From contig JAGFBZ010002551.1 in assembly GCA_018398805.1 (NCBI GenBank), forward strand, positions 1 to 64,000: DNA of 64,000 nt. The letters run 5' to 3'. Positions 1 through 11,007 of this stretch are shown here, piece by piece. The translations under genes were made by a program, and so were the position numbers. The stretch is from Hirundichthys speculiger (taxonomy: Eukaryota; Chordata; Actinopteri; Beloniformes; Exocoetidae). Under the pieces are notes generated by a model. It ran no database searches and had not been told where the DNA came from. It saw only the letters and a list, made by a program, of their open reading frames with translations. Each line of letters starts with the position of its first letter. Position 1 is the first letter of the stretch.

Positions 1-38
1 CCCCCCCCCCCCCCCACCACCACCACCACCCCCCGCCA
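1..38. repeat. poly-C tract followed by CAC repeats
   Basis: The window opens with 15 C residues followed by CAC triplets and a short C run. It is a simple low-complexity tract and may extend to the left of the window. Confidence 0.9.
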
Positions 39-531
39 CATGTGTCCAGATGAGTTAGCGCTTCAGACTCTGATTGCGGGCTGCACTCCCAGAGGGAGGA
101 AATGCCAATCTGCACATTCGTACCCGTATAGCTGCGCGGTCATTATCTCTGTCTGTCCACGTGAGACTCACAGGCGTTTTTAAAGAGGCGTCGCTATCGC
201 AGCCTCATCGAGCGGCGACTTCACTCGAGTGAAACATCAACATCATTTCAGGCGGGGGGGAAGGAGAGGTGTGCTTTGGTGATAACAAGTTGGAGGTTCT
301 GGTTTGTTGTTGCTGCTCGGTGCCTCAGGGTTTGCTTCGGGACAGCGGTTCAGTTGGAGGAAATGTTTATAGCTGCTTCTGGATGAAAATCAGATATAAG
401 AACACGTCAACGTAGAAAGGAAAAAAAAAAAAGTGCACAGTAACATTCCAGACGACCGATTAGTGGATCAATATCACTCAACAGCTTCTTCTTCTTTGTT
501 CTCGAAGGTGTTTTTGACAGGATTCGGAAGC
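39..531. other. stretch without recognised gene
   Basis: No exon, RNA gene or repeat family was recognised. A short poly-A run lies near 421-432. Confidence 0.5.
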
Positions 532-818
532 ATCTAGAACAGTGGTTCTCAAACTTTTAATGCTGCTATTGAGCTCCCCGAGTACCACTATGATGACCAA
601 TTTTAAATTATAGCCATATATGCCCTCTCACTGGCCACGGTTACATGATGTTTTTTAATTCGGAATTAATAATTTGGAATTAAATTATTCTGAATTAAAC
701 TATTTTCCTTCGAGTTTATATGGAAATAGTAATTCCGAATTGAGGTTTACATGGAAAACACGTTTGTTCGGCTTTATCCAACTCCGCTTTAGGGAATTGG
801 GAAGGGTTCTGATTGGAT

Positions 819-842
819 GGGGGGGGGGGGGGGGGGGGGGGG
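819..842. repeat. 24-nt poly-G tract
   Basis: Uninterrupted G run inside the Harbinger-like element. The sister copy near 11196 has only a short G run, so the tract expanded after the copies separated. Confidence 0.9.
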
Positions 843-881
843 CGTCTTTACATCTACCGGAAGAAAATAAACTTAGCTAAC

Positions 882-1133
882 TCAATTAGCAACAACGTTC
901 CACTTATTTTTGACCTGGGTGGCGTCTCTATCTGTGAAACCTCCTTCATTTAACCTGGCCGCTACAACTTTGAAAAGCTCACAATTTTTATGTTTCCTGC
1001 CATCTGTTCTTTTAATTATTTCCAGTTCCTCCAAGCTATTTATGAAATAAACCTTCTCTGCTCTTGAACACCGTTTACTGCGTGCTGCCATTTTGAAACT
1101 TTGTTTTGAATTCAAGCGCAGTATAAGCGTCAT
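882..1133 (-). pseudogene. Myb/SANT-like DNA-binding domain fragment of a Harbinger-type element
   Basis: The minus-strand frame of 83 residues contains MAARSKRCSRAEKVYFI followed by a hydrophobic/charged helix pattern and ends in a TQVKNKW motif, typical of the third helix of Myb/SANT-like proteins encoded beside PIF/Harbinger transposases. The frame stops soon after this tryptophan, so the C-terminal part is missing, and no transposase is present. It is a captured or deleted relic, not a host gene. The equivalent part of the 11-kb copy is broken by small indels. Confidence 0.6.
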
Positions 1134-1608
1134 CGCGACAGACGGGCAAGAGAACTAGCATGCGCAGAAAGACGGGAATTAATTTAAAGCGGAATGAGTG
1201 TATACATGACCGCGGAATTATTTTATTCGGAATTAAAATCAGAATAAACCAGCCACTTACTTCGGAATTAAGTTTAATTCGTAATTGACATTTTCATATG
1301 GAATTAGGTGTTTACTTTGGTAACTTTTATTCGGATTTAACTTTAATTCTGAATTAAAGAGGAATTAAACTTCCCATGTAAATGCACGGAATTAGCTTTA
1401 AACACACAGGAGAGATGTTTATTCCTAATTGTGGTTATTTATTGTTATCTGAATTTCATTTGAAACATATTTATAATGTGATGTTCCCCCCGCGTACCAC
1501 CAGAGAGCGCTCTCGTGTACCACCGGTGGTACGCGTACCACAGTTTGGGCACCACTGATCTTGAAAAACCAAAAGCTCATTAAAAATAAGCTCTTACTTG
1601 CAGATTTC

Positions 1609-2136
1609 TGTTAGGTCAGAATTTTATTAACTTTTTAGGTCCTGAATCAGTGCAGCTAGAGGGGTCACATTTGTACACAAATACACATTAGTTAAATATT
1701 GGTAATAGTACTGTCATCAATAGTATTATTAATATTCTAGTATTGATCAATCTTAGAGTATGGTTTGTCTTCACTTCATATCAGAAATGTAGCAAACTAG
1801 CCTAGCTGTAGCCAGTAGGACCATGTGCTGCATTGAACAAAGGACCTAGCCAGGTCAAACGGAAAAGCATTGTGGGAAAAGGTGATCACCTTCCTTTTTT
1901 GGAAAACACCAGCAGTGGATTGGACAAGAAGACCAGGACTGGTCAATGGGATTTCTGTATAAATTGTTGTGGTATTGTTAATTCGTTCTCCTCGTGTTAG
2001 AGACTGCCTCTACCAGGGAGCCGTGATATCACGTTTGTTGCAAATAAACATCTGTGTTGTACTTGTACTACCGACCGAGACTCTCCTTTCCAGCAAAGAA
2101 CACGCAGTTAGAATCTTTTCAAAAGGATTCCTAACA
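1609..2136 (+). mobile_element. solo LTR, retroviral type, copy 1
   Basis: The segment starts TGTTAGG and ends CCTAACA, the TG...CA inverted ends of an LTR, and is flanked by a 4-bp direct repeat TTTC (1605-1608 and 2137-2140). Inside are a TATA box (TATAAAT, 1958-1964) and a polyadenylation signal (AATAAA, 2043-2048), in the order expected for U3-R-U5 on the plus strand. There is no internal retroviral region or second LTR beside it, so it is a solo LTR. A longer copy lies at 43191-43889. Confidence 0.7.
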
Positions 2137-2243
2137 TTTCCCATCTACTTTCAGTAAAAAAGCAGCCCCATATTTTAATTAAGAGACTTGCCTCACGTTT
2201 GAATCCTTCAGGATGAAAGGAAAGTCGGTGGTGAGACCTGTGA

Positions 2244-2345
2244 TAGTGTCGGTTTAGAGACTGTAGCACTGAGGAAAAGACAGGAGACACAGGTGGAGGT
2301 AGCAGAGGTTAAAATGTTGAGGTTCTCTTTGGGAGTGATGATGGA
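2244..2345 (+). mobile_element. RTE-type LINE reverse-transcriptase fragment
   Basis: In one plus frame the sequence reads QVEVAEVKMLRFSLGVMMD, which matches the near-C-terminal part of RTE-like reverse transcriptases common in fish. Only about 100 bp remain; it is a dead fragment. Confidence 0.6.
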
Positions 2346-2554
2346 TGGAGGAGGATGAACAGCTGAAGGACAAGAAGAAGAAGAAGATCAGCTTGGTTCT
2401 CTGGCTGAGAGGACTCGCTGTGTCCCAGTGAACCTTTTAACCTTTCCTTTAGCTGCGCGGATAATAAGTTTCTACCAGAAGCCCATTTTATCTTCTAATT
2501 TTCCACTAATGCTCCCAGGTGGGCTTTATCAGATCCCTGGAAGCAAAACAAGTC

Positions 2555-2880
2555 GTTACTCAAGTCCTTCGCTCCGTCTGCTATCAGACTACTGAGCTGT
2601 GACTTTATTATTCTGGAGCTTTTATCTACTCATTTGTACTCTTAATCCTCTTCTTTTACTGCTGTTTATTGTCTTGTACACCCTTCTTTCAGTCTTCAGT
2701 GCTCCGTTGTTCACCTGTAGAGTGTTTTTGCACTCGGCTCTGGCTTTGCACCGTTTACAGGCGTGAACGGAGGCGTGATATCTGCTGGCTTTGAGCTTGT
2801 CCTGGTTTCTACGTGACCACGTCGCTGCAAAGGATTTCCCTTCAAGGCTCAAATAAAGCTTTCTGATTCTGACTCTGCTT
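2555..2880 (+). mobile_element. LINE 3' end
   Basis: A short frame reads KSLLKSFAPSAIRLL, the usual C-terminal tail of fish LINE polyproteins. It is followed by a 3'UTR with several T-rich stretches and an end CAAATAAAGCTTTCTGATTC plus CTGA repeats, a typical LINE tail. The element is 5' truncated. Confidence 0.6.
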
Positions 2881-3205
2881 TGGTTTTGGGTTGGTGTTAA
2901 AACATCAGTCTTTAAAGCAGCTATAAACGACGCTTCAGCCTGGTTTATATATTAAATAAAGGATGCATTTTTTAATTTTTGAGTCACAGCTGCATCTCAG
3001 TCTACGGTGACAGACAGATAGCTGCCATCATTTTAACCCAGTTTTTCTCATTTAAAGATAATATGATTTATTGTGCAGTAAATTGTGACTGTGGCAGCCT
3101 CTGGGCTCAATCCATTTTAGCCAAGCGTAGTTCATGCTAGCATCTGACACTAAGACTCCTGGAGGAACATGACATGTAACGATGCAGGACTCACGTTCAT
3201 CCGGG
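2881..3205. other. stretch without recognised gene
   Basis: AT-rich sequence; nothing recognised before the left arm of the inverted repeat. Confidence 0.45.
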
Positions 3206-3982
3206 GCCATGGTGAAATATTGCTGCTGGGGACCTGCACAGTAACTCGAGGTGTCCAGAACGTTTGGAGGGACATTTTTATTCTCTTTCCCAAACCAAAA
3301 CAAACGCTGGAGAATGCAGCTGTGGTTCAGTTATGTGTCCGTCCACACAATCAACTGAACGTGGGGAAAGTTACAAAACACACCTACATTTACGTCAAGG
3401 TAAGTTAGCTTTGTTTATTAGATGATTAATTTAACCACCGTTTAGTAAAAGTAATATGATTTAGCAGCAGGGAGGGTGATAAGTTCTCTGTTAGCATTAG
3501 CTCTGGTCCATAGGTCTGTCCCACACCAGAGCTATGTTAACATCAGACAGTCGCAGCATTGTATTAATATAATTAATAAAGTGACGTTAACATCACTAGC
3601 CTCACCTTATACCTAACAAAATAAATATCCAGGGCCATATATATTTGTAGACAACGAGGCAGGCTTATAGGTGGCTAGCGAGCTAGCTGGAATGCTAACG
3701 GAGAGATGTTTTCACTCATCACCCTCCCTGCTGCTAAATCATATTACTTTTACTAAATGGTGGTTAAATCAATCATCTAATAAACAAAGTAAACTTACCT
3801 TGGAGTAAATGTAGGTGTGTTTTACACGTTCAGTTGATTGTGTGAACGGACACAACTGAACCCACAGCTGCATTCTCCAGCGTTTGTTTTGCTTTGGGAA
3901 AGAGAATAAAAATGTCCGTCCAAACGTTCTGGACACCTCGAGTCACTGTTGCAGGTCCCCAGCAGCAATATTTCACCACGGC
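3206..3982. repeat. large inverted repeat with arms of about 290 bp
   Basis: The left arm (about 3206-3497) and right arm (about 3692-3982) are reverse complements with scattered mismatches, separated by about 195 bp. Each arm has a sequence resembling a 5' splice site in its own forward direction (CAAGGTAAGTT near 3397; the mirror copy near 3800). The left arm holds a 79-residue open frame with no recognised similarity. It may be a fold-back transposon or two head-to-head copies of one element. No terminal target duplication was identified. Confidence 0.75.
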
Positions 3983-4409
3983 GTTATTCTAGCGTAATGT
4001 AAATACGGTTGATAGGCATCGGAAAAATGGCAAAATAACATTGTCCTTAATGGAGGAGCAGCGAGAATGTCCGACCTAGCAACAGTAACTAGGAAGGGGG
4101 CGGTGCTTACCGAAAGGTCAATTGACGGGAACTTCGCCTGGAAATTTCATGCGGTGTTCTCGTGTCGATATTCTCCTCCGTTTTGTCCTCACCCCGGTGC
4201 TAAATGTGTGGCTTCCGAGTCGGTGGGAGTTCAAGTGGTCTCTTGAAAAGCGGAAGTTTACATGACAAAAAAAAAACCCAAATGCAGCGGTAACAGCCGG
4301 TTTCAACCGGTCCCGCCACCCAGTGGACTCGGGTTTCCCCCTACCGAAGGGAGGGGCAGTGAGTGCGATCAAAACTCAGTCCAGCCTGGCTCAGTAGTGG
4401 GAAAACAGC
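3983..4409. other. stretch without recognised gene
   Basis: GC-moderate sequence with small open frames on both strands, none resembling a known protein. It may belong to the same transposon as the inverted repeat. Confidence 0.4.
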
Positions 4410-4411
4410 TA

Positions 4412-4974
4412 CAGTAAACCCTCACACTTCGCGGTTAATGGAGGCTGTGACCCCCCCCGGCGATGTCTTATCGAGAAGTTCCACTTTTTTGAAAAAAAAA
4501 AGTTTGATTCTACCTCGTTCCGTTTCCTACGTAAACAGCAGTAGAATGGGCTCCGCCATCTTTTCTCCCTTCTGGGGATTTATTTTGACGCTCTGCCTAG
4601 CAACCCCAGTAACACATATTGGACCCAACTGATGTCTATAGAGTCAACGGCAGTGAAGGAGTTAACTTTAAAACGGCACTAAATCACTGAAATAAGCAAG
4701 AGATATTCGGAACTGACGAACGGAGATGCGGGGACGCGTGTCAGCCAATCAGCGTACAGACAACTGATGACACAGTAATGCCCGGCGTAGCAGCCAATCA
4801 CAGGCCTCGGTTTAGCCTCTTGTTGCTTCCTGAGACTCGTTCTTAATGTGATGTGTTTGGCTTCAGCCTCGTACGCTTTCGTTTGAATTTTTTTTTCGAT
4901 TTTTAAAATTTTTTTCTATTAATATTTTGAAAACTCTGCGATGTACTGAGGCCGCAAACTGTGAGGGTTCACTG
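4412..4974. mobile_element. Tigger/pogo-like MITE (Tc1/mariner superfamily), copy 1
   Basis: The ends are CAGTAAACCCTCACACTT and its imperfect complement AACTGTGAGGGTTCACTG, and both are bounded by TA (4410-4411 and 4975-4976), the Tc1/mariner target site. CAGTxAACCCTC ends are characteristic of Tigger-like elements. The interior carries no transposase. The right part matches, in reverse, a second copy at 18290-18642. Confidence 0.75.
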
Positions 4975-4976
4975 TA

Positions 4977-5965
4977 GTCTGTTCTGGCTCAGTTCCTGGG
5001 AGTTTAATTAGCATCATTCCCCTCCTAAGGACCACCATATAGGGAGGCAATAAAGGCCCTTTGATTTGAAGTGCAGAAAAGATTAAATATTTTATTTTGC
5101 TCTATTATTTCTCTGTGGGGATGAAAAAGAGGTGAGTTATCCAGCTGGTCAACAAACTACACAAGAGATAAAGTGAAGATGGTTTGATAGTTGAAGTTGG
5201 AAACAAAAGAAACCCAAAAACATTAATTTAGTTAGTTTTTCGTAACTTCGTACTCCTGTGATCGCATATTAAGTTGATTTAATAAACCCAGTGACATTTA
5301 AAGAAGCATAATCAGAAGAATATATTTCTAAATGCTGTTAGAGATTTAAACGAGATCTATGCATGGTCACAGGCAGGAGATTTGTTTCGATGAAAAGTTC
5401 AGAGATGTTAACATTTCCATGAACGCATCCTGGCTTCTCAGGACGGTGAGTTCAGGAATCGTTAAACGTTAAACGCTGGAAGGGACAACAGGAAAGCAAC
5501 TTTCCCAGCTCAGCTTCGACGTGCTCGCCGGCGGATCGATCCGTCCTCAGGCGCATCCTGGGAGCATTTACACATGTACTTAACAAGAAAAAGGACACTT
5601 TAACAAGAGTTTTAATTGGTTCAGAGGTTCAGAGTTACAGGATAAAAGTACGTCTGCAACCATAAGACGTTTATAAACCTGACTGCAATGTGACGCTGTA
5701 AAGAGACAAATATTACAAAATATTTGAATTGGGATGAGTGTTTAAATTGGAAGAAAACGATACCAAAACGCTACCAGTGCAGAATATGAAAGAGAAACTA
5801 GTGTGAATGTACGTAAATGAGTCCTTTAATGGCTTTAATGGCTGAAGGGTTGTGATGAAATCCAGCAGAGATGCAACACATTTCTTACCCACAACTCCCT
5901 GGGGTGGTATCTCACAGCCACCCCCGCTCTCACAGGTTTTCCACTCATCTCATCAACGACAGAAG

Positions 5966-5966
<1 letters not shown>
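4977..5966. other. stretch without recognised gene
   Basis: About 1 kb with no recognised exon or repeat. Short frames near the right end depend on the CA microsatellite. Confidence 0.45.

Positions 5967-6001
<35 letters not shown>
5967..6001. repeat. (CA)n microsatellite
   Basis: About 17 uninterrupted CA units. It creates spurious threonine/histidine frames on both strands. Confidence 0.95.
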
Positions 6002-6003
<2 letters not shown>

Positions 6004-6157
6004 ATGCCTACAGAGCTATCAGCAGGGAGGAAATCAATGGCTACCTCTGTGAGTCCCTGCTCGAACCATCCATTCAGCGTTGCCCTCCAAGAGTTAAAAC
6101 CAATCCACCGAAATGAAAGTATCTTTGATTCACCTTTAATCGGAGCAGCAATTACGG

Positions 6158-6182
6158 CCCCCCCCCCCCCCCCCCCCCCCCC
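6158..6182. repeat. 25-nt poly-C tract
   Basis: Uninterrupted C run. It produces poly-Pro and poly-Gly artefact frames on opposite strands. Confidence 0.95.
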
Positions 6183-7318
6183 AATTAAACCGGCTGCAAT
6201 CTGTGTATAATTTGACAGCACATCTGAATTCATTATCGTCAGCGTTTCCCTCCACAGCTGAGGTGAAACAGACCATCTTTATGATGCCCCCTGGTGTACG
6301 CACCAGAGCGTGCACATACCCGGTGCACATACCCCGGTGCACAATCCTTAGTCTGGTAATCATTTCAGGGTGATTCAGGACTGAGTCAGCCCCGGTGTCA
6401 GCCTAACACCTAAATACCGGGTCCCTGACTCACGCTATGAGCACAACATGTGAATAAAGGTGGGAAAATGATACGCAGCGTCAAGAGAGCTCATCTCCAA
6501 CTCAACCGTCAAACAGCTTCTTCCTTCATGTCTCTAATGCTTTGGTGCCACAGGTAATGAAAGTGACTTCTGGAATTATAGACGTATAAAAGGGATGAGT
6601 GTTATCAAATAAAATGCATTTTTATACTTTCAAACTGGTCCTCTCCTTGTACATGATTCAAATCTCTGCTCTCATCGACTAGAACGGCCACGACTCACAT
6701 CAGATGTGTTTGTGTTACTGACGCGACCGGGATTTGAACCCAGACCTCCTGTGGAATAGTTTGAAGCACCACCTAAACCACCAGGTCTCTGTAGTTAGAT
6801 AGTAGATGACAACTGTACGGTGGGTGAATGCTTTTGTAACACATCAGATAAAGTTATATAAAGCAACCAATGTAAATATAATAGAAGCTACCTGAGCGCC
6901 GCTGATAGGCTCTTGACCATTGTGCTAGCATAATTTTTGGCATAATCTGAGGAACTGAGCATAATTTTTGCCCTTTTTCCAAAAGTAGCACTGCTAGCAT
7001 AATCCGTATATTTTCTTGTCTTAATAGCACAATTTTAGAATAATTCAAGAAAACGAAGATCTCAGCTACTAAAAACGATAGATTACCTATTAACAGTTGG
7101 TTCCACTCCTATTTTGCGATTGCTTTTTTAGTTGTGTTGAGATACTGCGGGAATTCGATGAAACGGAACCGGAAGTCTGTGTCTCGGTCCCAGACTCCTT
7201 AGTCTTTCTCCCAGTGTTTACTCGAAATTTGCATACGTTACCATTGTAACTGGAGGCCATTTGAGTGCAAAACCTTGCGCAAACTGTGTCACGCTCTGCT
7301 ACACGCAATGGTTAGCAA
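6183..7318. other. stretch without recognised gene
   Basis: The minus strand near 6722-6790 has a weak tRNA-like B box (GGTTCAAATCCC) but no complete cloverleaf. Several TAGCATAAT motifs near 6926-6995 recur near 7550-7620, which suggests a decayed transposon surrounding 7319-7467. Confidence 0.4.
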
Positions 7319-7467
7319 GCTATCCGCGGATAGTTATCCACCACACTATCCAGGCTTGGTGGAACCTATTTTTGTTCGCTGGATAACTATCCGCTGGATA
7401 GCAGACTTATCCGCCATATAGGCCTAACCACCGGATAAAGTTACCCAGGTTTTGAACAACCGGGCCC
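7319..7467 (-). mobile_element. partial MITE with internal inverted repeat
   Basis: Two complementary arms, 7319-7340 and 7380-7402 (GCTATCC.CGGATAGTTATCCA), enclose a 39-bp loop. The right border, read on the minus strand, is GGGCCCGGTTGTTCAAAAC, an end type seen in Harbinger-like MITEs of fish. The opposite end was not found. Confidence 0.45.
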
Positions 7468-8049
7468 AGAACGTCCGGCCAGGGTTAATAAAATACATTA
7501 TTAAACTTGTCTTGTGAGTTGTGAAGTTTGTGCACAGAATAATATTTTTAAAAAGTAGCATAATTTTGAAAAGCAAGCATTATTTGGACAAAAAACGAGG
7601 ACTGCCACTAGCATAATATGCCACTTTTACTAGCCGCTGAACATTACGTCTAAGGGAGCAACACTCAGATCTTTGCAGATCTGTGCCTCTTCAGTCTTCC
7701 CGGCGCTCGTGGCTTCCTCTGGTTATTCCAGGTAAAGTAGACGGGATCACCACTCGTGTAGTCGTCAGCGCTTATCTTTTCCTTGCTAAAGTGACGTAAT
7801 CATCGTCTGAAATTTCTTGTGAGGTTCAGCGTGTCGCCATTCAACCTCATGCCAGATCAGTGCCTTCCAGCTCTTTTCACATCAGCCGTGAAGGGATGGA
7901 TGCGTAGCTTCTTCGCTTTGAATCTACGTCATTTACACGCCGCAGGATCACAGTAGTACAGCATGGTGGTAAAATTAATTATCTGTATCGCTTACATTGG
8001 TGTGTTGCATTCTTTACTGGAAAAAAGCCAAAAATGTGATTCATTACCG
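7468..8049. other. stretch without recognised gene
   Basis: Nothing recognised beyond fragments of the decayed repeat noted near 7550-7620. Confidence 0.4.
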
Positions 8050-8545
8050 CCACCTTGAGGACAAAAAGAGCACCATTTCAAAGTATGTGGGTAGCCTCTA
8101 CTGCACAGTCATTCATATTTTAAAGAGAATAGGTTTTGTTGTGGTGTTAATTATACCAACCGACCACCATGATTGGCTGTGGGTTGGCCTGGAAGGCTAC
8201 GAAGACGTAGCTTGGCTAAGCAGAAGGTATCAGCTGCCAACCATGCATCAGTTAACAATAATTTCTGAACAGGAGGTTAGCCAGCAGCTCTGCAGCTCCT
8301 CCAACATGGCACAGCTGAAGAAGCCAGAAACCACAGAGGATCATTGGAGGATCGTTCGGAGCAGAAGTATGCTGACCTGCAGTTGATCATTCTGCAACTC
8401 ACCATGCCAACTGCAACAGGTCCAGCCTTAGCCAAGCTAAAATTGCTAACGTGCGGTAGCTGTGCTAAGGTGAGCATCTTCCAGCCGGCGTCCAGACCGG
8501 CTTGTTCTGGCGCTGCTCAGCATGAGGAAAAAGAGGCGTCGCCAT
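8050..8545 (+). repeat. diverged copy of an unclassified dispersed repeat (family A)
   Basis: Motifs such as CATATTTTAAAGAGA, GACCACCATGATTGGC, TGTGGG-TGG-CTGGAAGG and, at the end, GAGGAAAAAGAGGC occur in the same order as in the copies near 12430, 22092 and 28018. It resembles no coding sequence; the open frames here look incidental. Confidence 0.45.
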
Positions 8546-8614
8546 AGCTATGCTGCTATAGGTCTACGCTGCAGGGAGACACCAACATGATCTGCTGAGT
8601 CCGATCCTCTGACC

Positions 8615-9092
8615 ACCTCAGTGTTGCTGCCTACATCTGTTTATTTATTCATCTCTGTAGTTCATGTACTAACAATGTACCAGTCAGAATATAAGTGCAT
8701 GGAATTCTTAATTTTCCAGTTAATGGATAATAATTATTTATACATTTTGTCTAATATAGTATTACCAGGATGTTTGTGGTCTCCTCTCTCTGTCCTCCAT
8801 CCTCTCTCTCTTCTATCTCCCCTCTCTTTTCTTTCTTTACCCAGCTGGCCTTTGGCAGGAAGGTCCCCTCTTATGATCCAGGTCCTGCTCGAGGTTTCTT
8901 CCACTTAAAGTGGAGTTTTTCTTTGCCACTATTTGGCTTGAAGGTTTTTTTTTTCCTCCCACTATGGGAGTTTTTTTTTTACTTGCCATTTTGTTTTGAT
9001 TAAGTTACTGATATTTGCTGTGGAGTCTTGCTCTGGGTCTCTGTAAAGCACCTTGAGACAACTTGCATTGTAATAGACACTATACAAATAAT
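8615..9092 (+). mobile_element. LINE 3'UTR (L2/Rex-type), tail interrupted by a hAT insertion
   Basis: The stretch has the standard fish LINE 3'UTR landmarks: CTGCTCGAGGTTTCTTCC, AGTGGAGTTTTTCTTTGCC, TGTAAAGCACCTTGAGACAA and CTATACAAATAA. The tail continues after the hAT insertion at 9457-9480 (TGCTGAATTGAAAG). No ORF2 sequence is present, so it is 5' truncated. The same 3'UTR occurs in reverse at 31943-32255. Confidence 0.7.
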
Positions 9093-9456
9093 TAGGGGCG
9101 AGTATTGGCAAAGACCTCGCAATACGATATGTATCGTGATACTTGGGTCACTATAAGATATTATCACGATATCGCGGTATCATGATATATTGCGATATTC
9201 TACCCAGTTAATATCAAAATTAAAAGTAGAGATGATCTGATGATCATCAGATGATATTGATCATTCAGAGGACAAACTGAGTCGAAACTATTTGCTTCAA
9301 AACAACCTATTTATTGTTTATTATTAGTGTTTTTGCACATTTAAGCGAATGAATGAATTTTTCTGAAAAATCGATATTAGGAGCTGAAAAATCAATATTA
9401 AATCGGGCGGCCGAAAATTGTGATATATCGCCAAATCGATTGTTTTCACACCCCTA
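9093..9456 (+). mobile_element. hAT MITE, TAGGGGTG family, copy 1
   Basis: Ends are TAGGGGCG and CACCCCTA; the 8-bp target duplication CAAATAAT is perfect (9085-9092 and 9457-9464). The interior is rich in CGATATAT/ATATCG motifs. Related copies lie at 60089-60831, 60287-60670 and 62785-62953. No coding capacity. Confidence 0.9.
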
Positions 9457-9480
9457 CAAATAATGCTGAATTGAAAGCCC

Positions 9481-10854
9481 TCTTCAGAGGACCTATGGGT
9501 GACGTCACAGGAACCAGTCTGAAACCCTCATGGGGTCCACGTTTTTACACCTGAAATGAAGCTCCGACTATTCACAGTAGTAACCGAAGCTGTGGAGTCC
9601 CATAGAAAAGCAACTCAAACAAACTTTAAAATCATGCTGCATTTACTGTAGTTTCAAAGTGGATAGACCAACGCTGAATGATAATTTCAAAAGATAAACG
9701 CCCAGTGGACGATGGCAGTCAAGTCATGTCAGATGGCCGATTCCATCCTCTCAAACCAGAGCTGTGAAGACGTGTTTGAAAAAGGAGCTGCAGGTGCAAC
9801 GCTTCATTGCGATCAAACTTTGAAACAGGATCTTGAATTTAGCAGCGGGTTACTCGTTGACTGAGTCAGCGGTTACGCCTGTGTGAGGTGTGGTTATGGT
9901 TGTGCGAAGCAGACCATGAATCAACGGGGCTGTGACTGCGTCATTATCTCTTATGGATTAACCTCCTCCAGGAATTAGCAGCTCAAGCTGTGACTCAGCT
10001 AACGAACAGGATCGTCTCATCCTGTCCAGGATTGTATTTATCAGTCATTAAAAAAAAAAAAAAATGTTTACCAGTAACCCGTGTAGCGTATGGAGCTGAA
10101 GTTAAGTTGAAAGAAGTGAGTGGAATAGATTTAATATTCGATTCTTTTATGCCTCAGGAGTTCATCTGTGACTCAGTCTCTTCTGCATGTTAATTTGCTT
10201 TGTGCTACAGTTCAATAGCGTAGCAGGATAGTCTGTCACTGAGCGTTTAGAAGAAAAACTCCCACGCAGCTCTTACGGAGGCGTTCGTGATCTGATGTCT
10301 TTGCAATTAAAGATCAAACCATTCTTCTCTACAGGAAAGGCCGAACGAGTTTTTAAATCCAGCACGATGACTGGCGCGAGCCCGGTGCATGTTTTCTCCG
10401 TCTCGGAAGAGATTCACGTGTGACGGCATCTGATCTGAATGTCAACAGAAGTGAACATCTGCGCCGAACAGACCCAGGTTTACATTAGAGCCGGTCCCAG
10501 ATCGGCCGTTTTCAAAATCCAGATGGTCATCGTTTTAACAACAGGGAGATATTTCCTACTTTTACTTTTAAATTAAAACCAATCCCATATTGCCTCAGCC
10601 TGAATTATTGTTATGAAACAGCCATAATGCACAGAAGACCTGGCGACCCGTTGGGTTTGAATCATCACACCTGTTCTCTTTACTTTCTTGACCTCAAATC
10701 CCTCTGAGCTTGATCAACAGATGCTTTTATGTCACCAACTATCACGAATCAACACTAATGAAACCCACAACCTGGCGACCCGGACAGGTCTGCTTGTAGC
10801 TCTGAGCCGGCCTTCTGGTCGAGGACTCCTGTTTGGTAAATCTACATCACACAT
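9481..10854. other. stretch without recognised gene
   Basis: About 1.4 kb with no recognised exon or repeat boundary. A poly-A run lies near 10050-10064. The GGGTGACGTCACAG sequence near 9497 looks like part of family-A-type repeat debris, not a promoter. Confidence 0.4.
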
Positions 10855-10870
10855 GGGGGGGGGGGGGGGG
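10855..10870. repeat. 16-nt poly-G tract
   Basis: Uninterrupted G run. It abuts GGTTCGAACCC by chance, which mimics a tRNA B box. Confidence 0.9.
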
Positions 10871-11007
10871 TTCGAACCCTTCAAGGTGATCAACAGATAC
10901 GGACCTCAGCAACGGCAACGACTTCTCCTGGAATAATCTAACCTTTCTGCAGACAGCAGTTGATGACTCTTTAGCTTTTTGTGACCCGCTTTAAATCCAT
11001 CAGTGGC

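Larger units (their letters stand above)
637..1386. mobile_element. PIF/Harbinger-like non-autonomous element, copy 1
   Basis: The ends are inverted: CGGTTACATG on the left and CATGTAAATGC on the right. Multiple AATTCGGAATTA-type subterminal repeats flank a core that holds a minus-strand Myb/SANT-like fragment. A second copy lies at 11008-11747 and is collinear over almost its whole length. Copy 1 differs by a 24-nt pure G run at 819-842. Assignment to PIF/Harbinger rests on the Myb-like protein; no clear 3-bp target duplication was seen. Confidence 0.6.
540..1557 (+). mobile_element. hAT-like non-autonomous element, split by a second element
   Basis: The left end reads CAGTGGTTCTCAAAC and the right end GTTTGGGCACCACTG, an imperfect terminal inverted repeat. 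The flanks carry an 8-bp duplication with one mismatch: ATCTAGAA at 532-539 and ATCTTGAA at 1558-1565, as expected of hAT. The right arm has the palindromic GTACCACCGGTGGTAC motif. The middle (about 637-1386) is a separate PIF/Harbinger-like insertion. A related partial copy lies in the other orientation at 27133-27290. Confidence 0.75.

Noticed and set aside
5835..6233. 132-codon minus-strand frame and overlapping plus frames
   Set aside because: Held open by the CA microsatellite and the 25-nt C run.
6722..6790. Possible tRNA gene on the minus strand
   Set aside because: A and B boxes and an acceptor-like stem can be drawn, but the anticodon arm is too short (15 nt between the D and T arms), so no tRNA can form. 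At most a tRNA-derived remnant.
10855..10885. tRNA-like B box GGTTCGAACCC
   Set aside because: It follows a poly-G run, is palindromic by chance, and no A box or cloverleaf is present.
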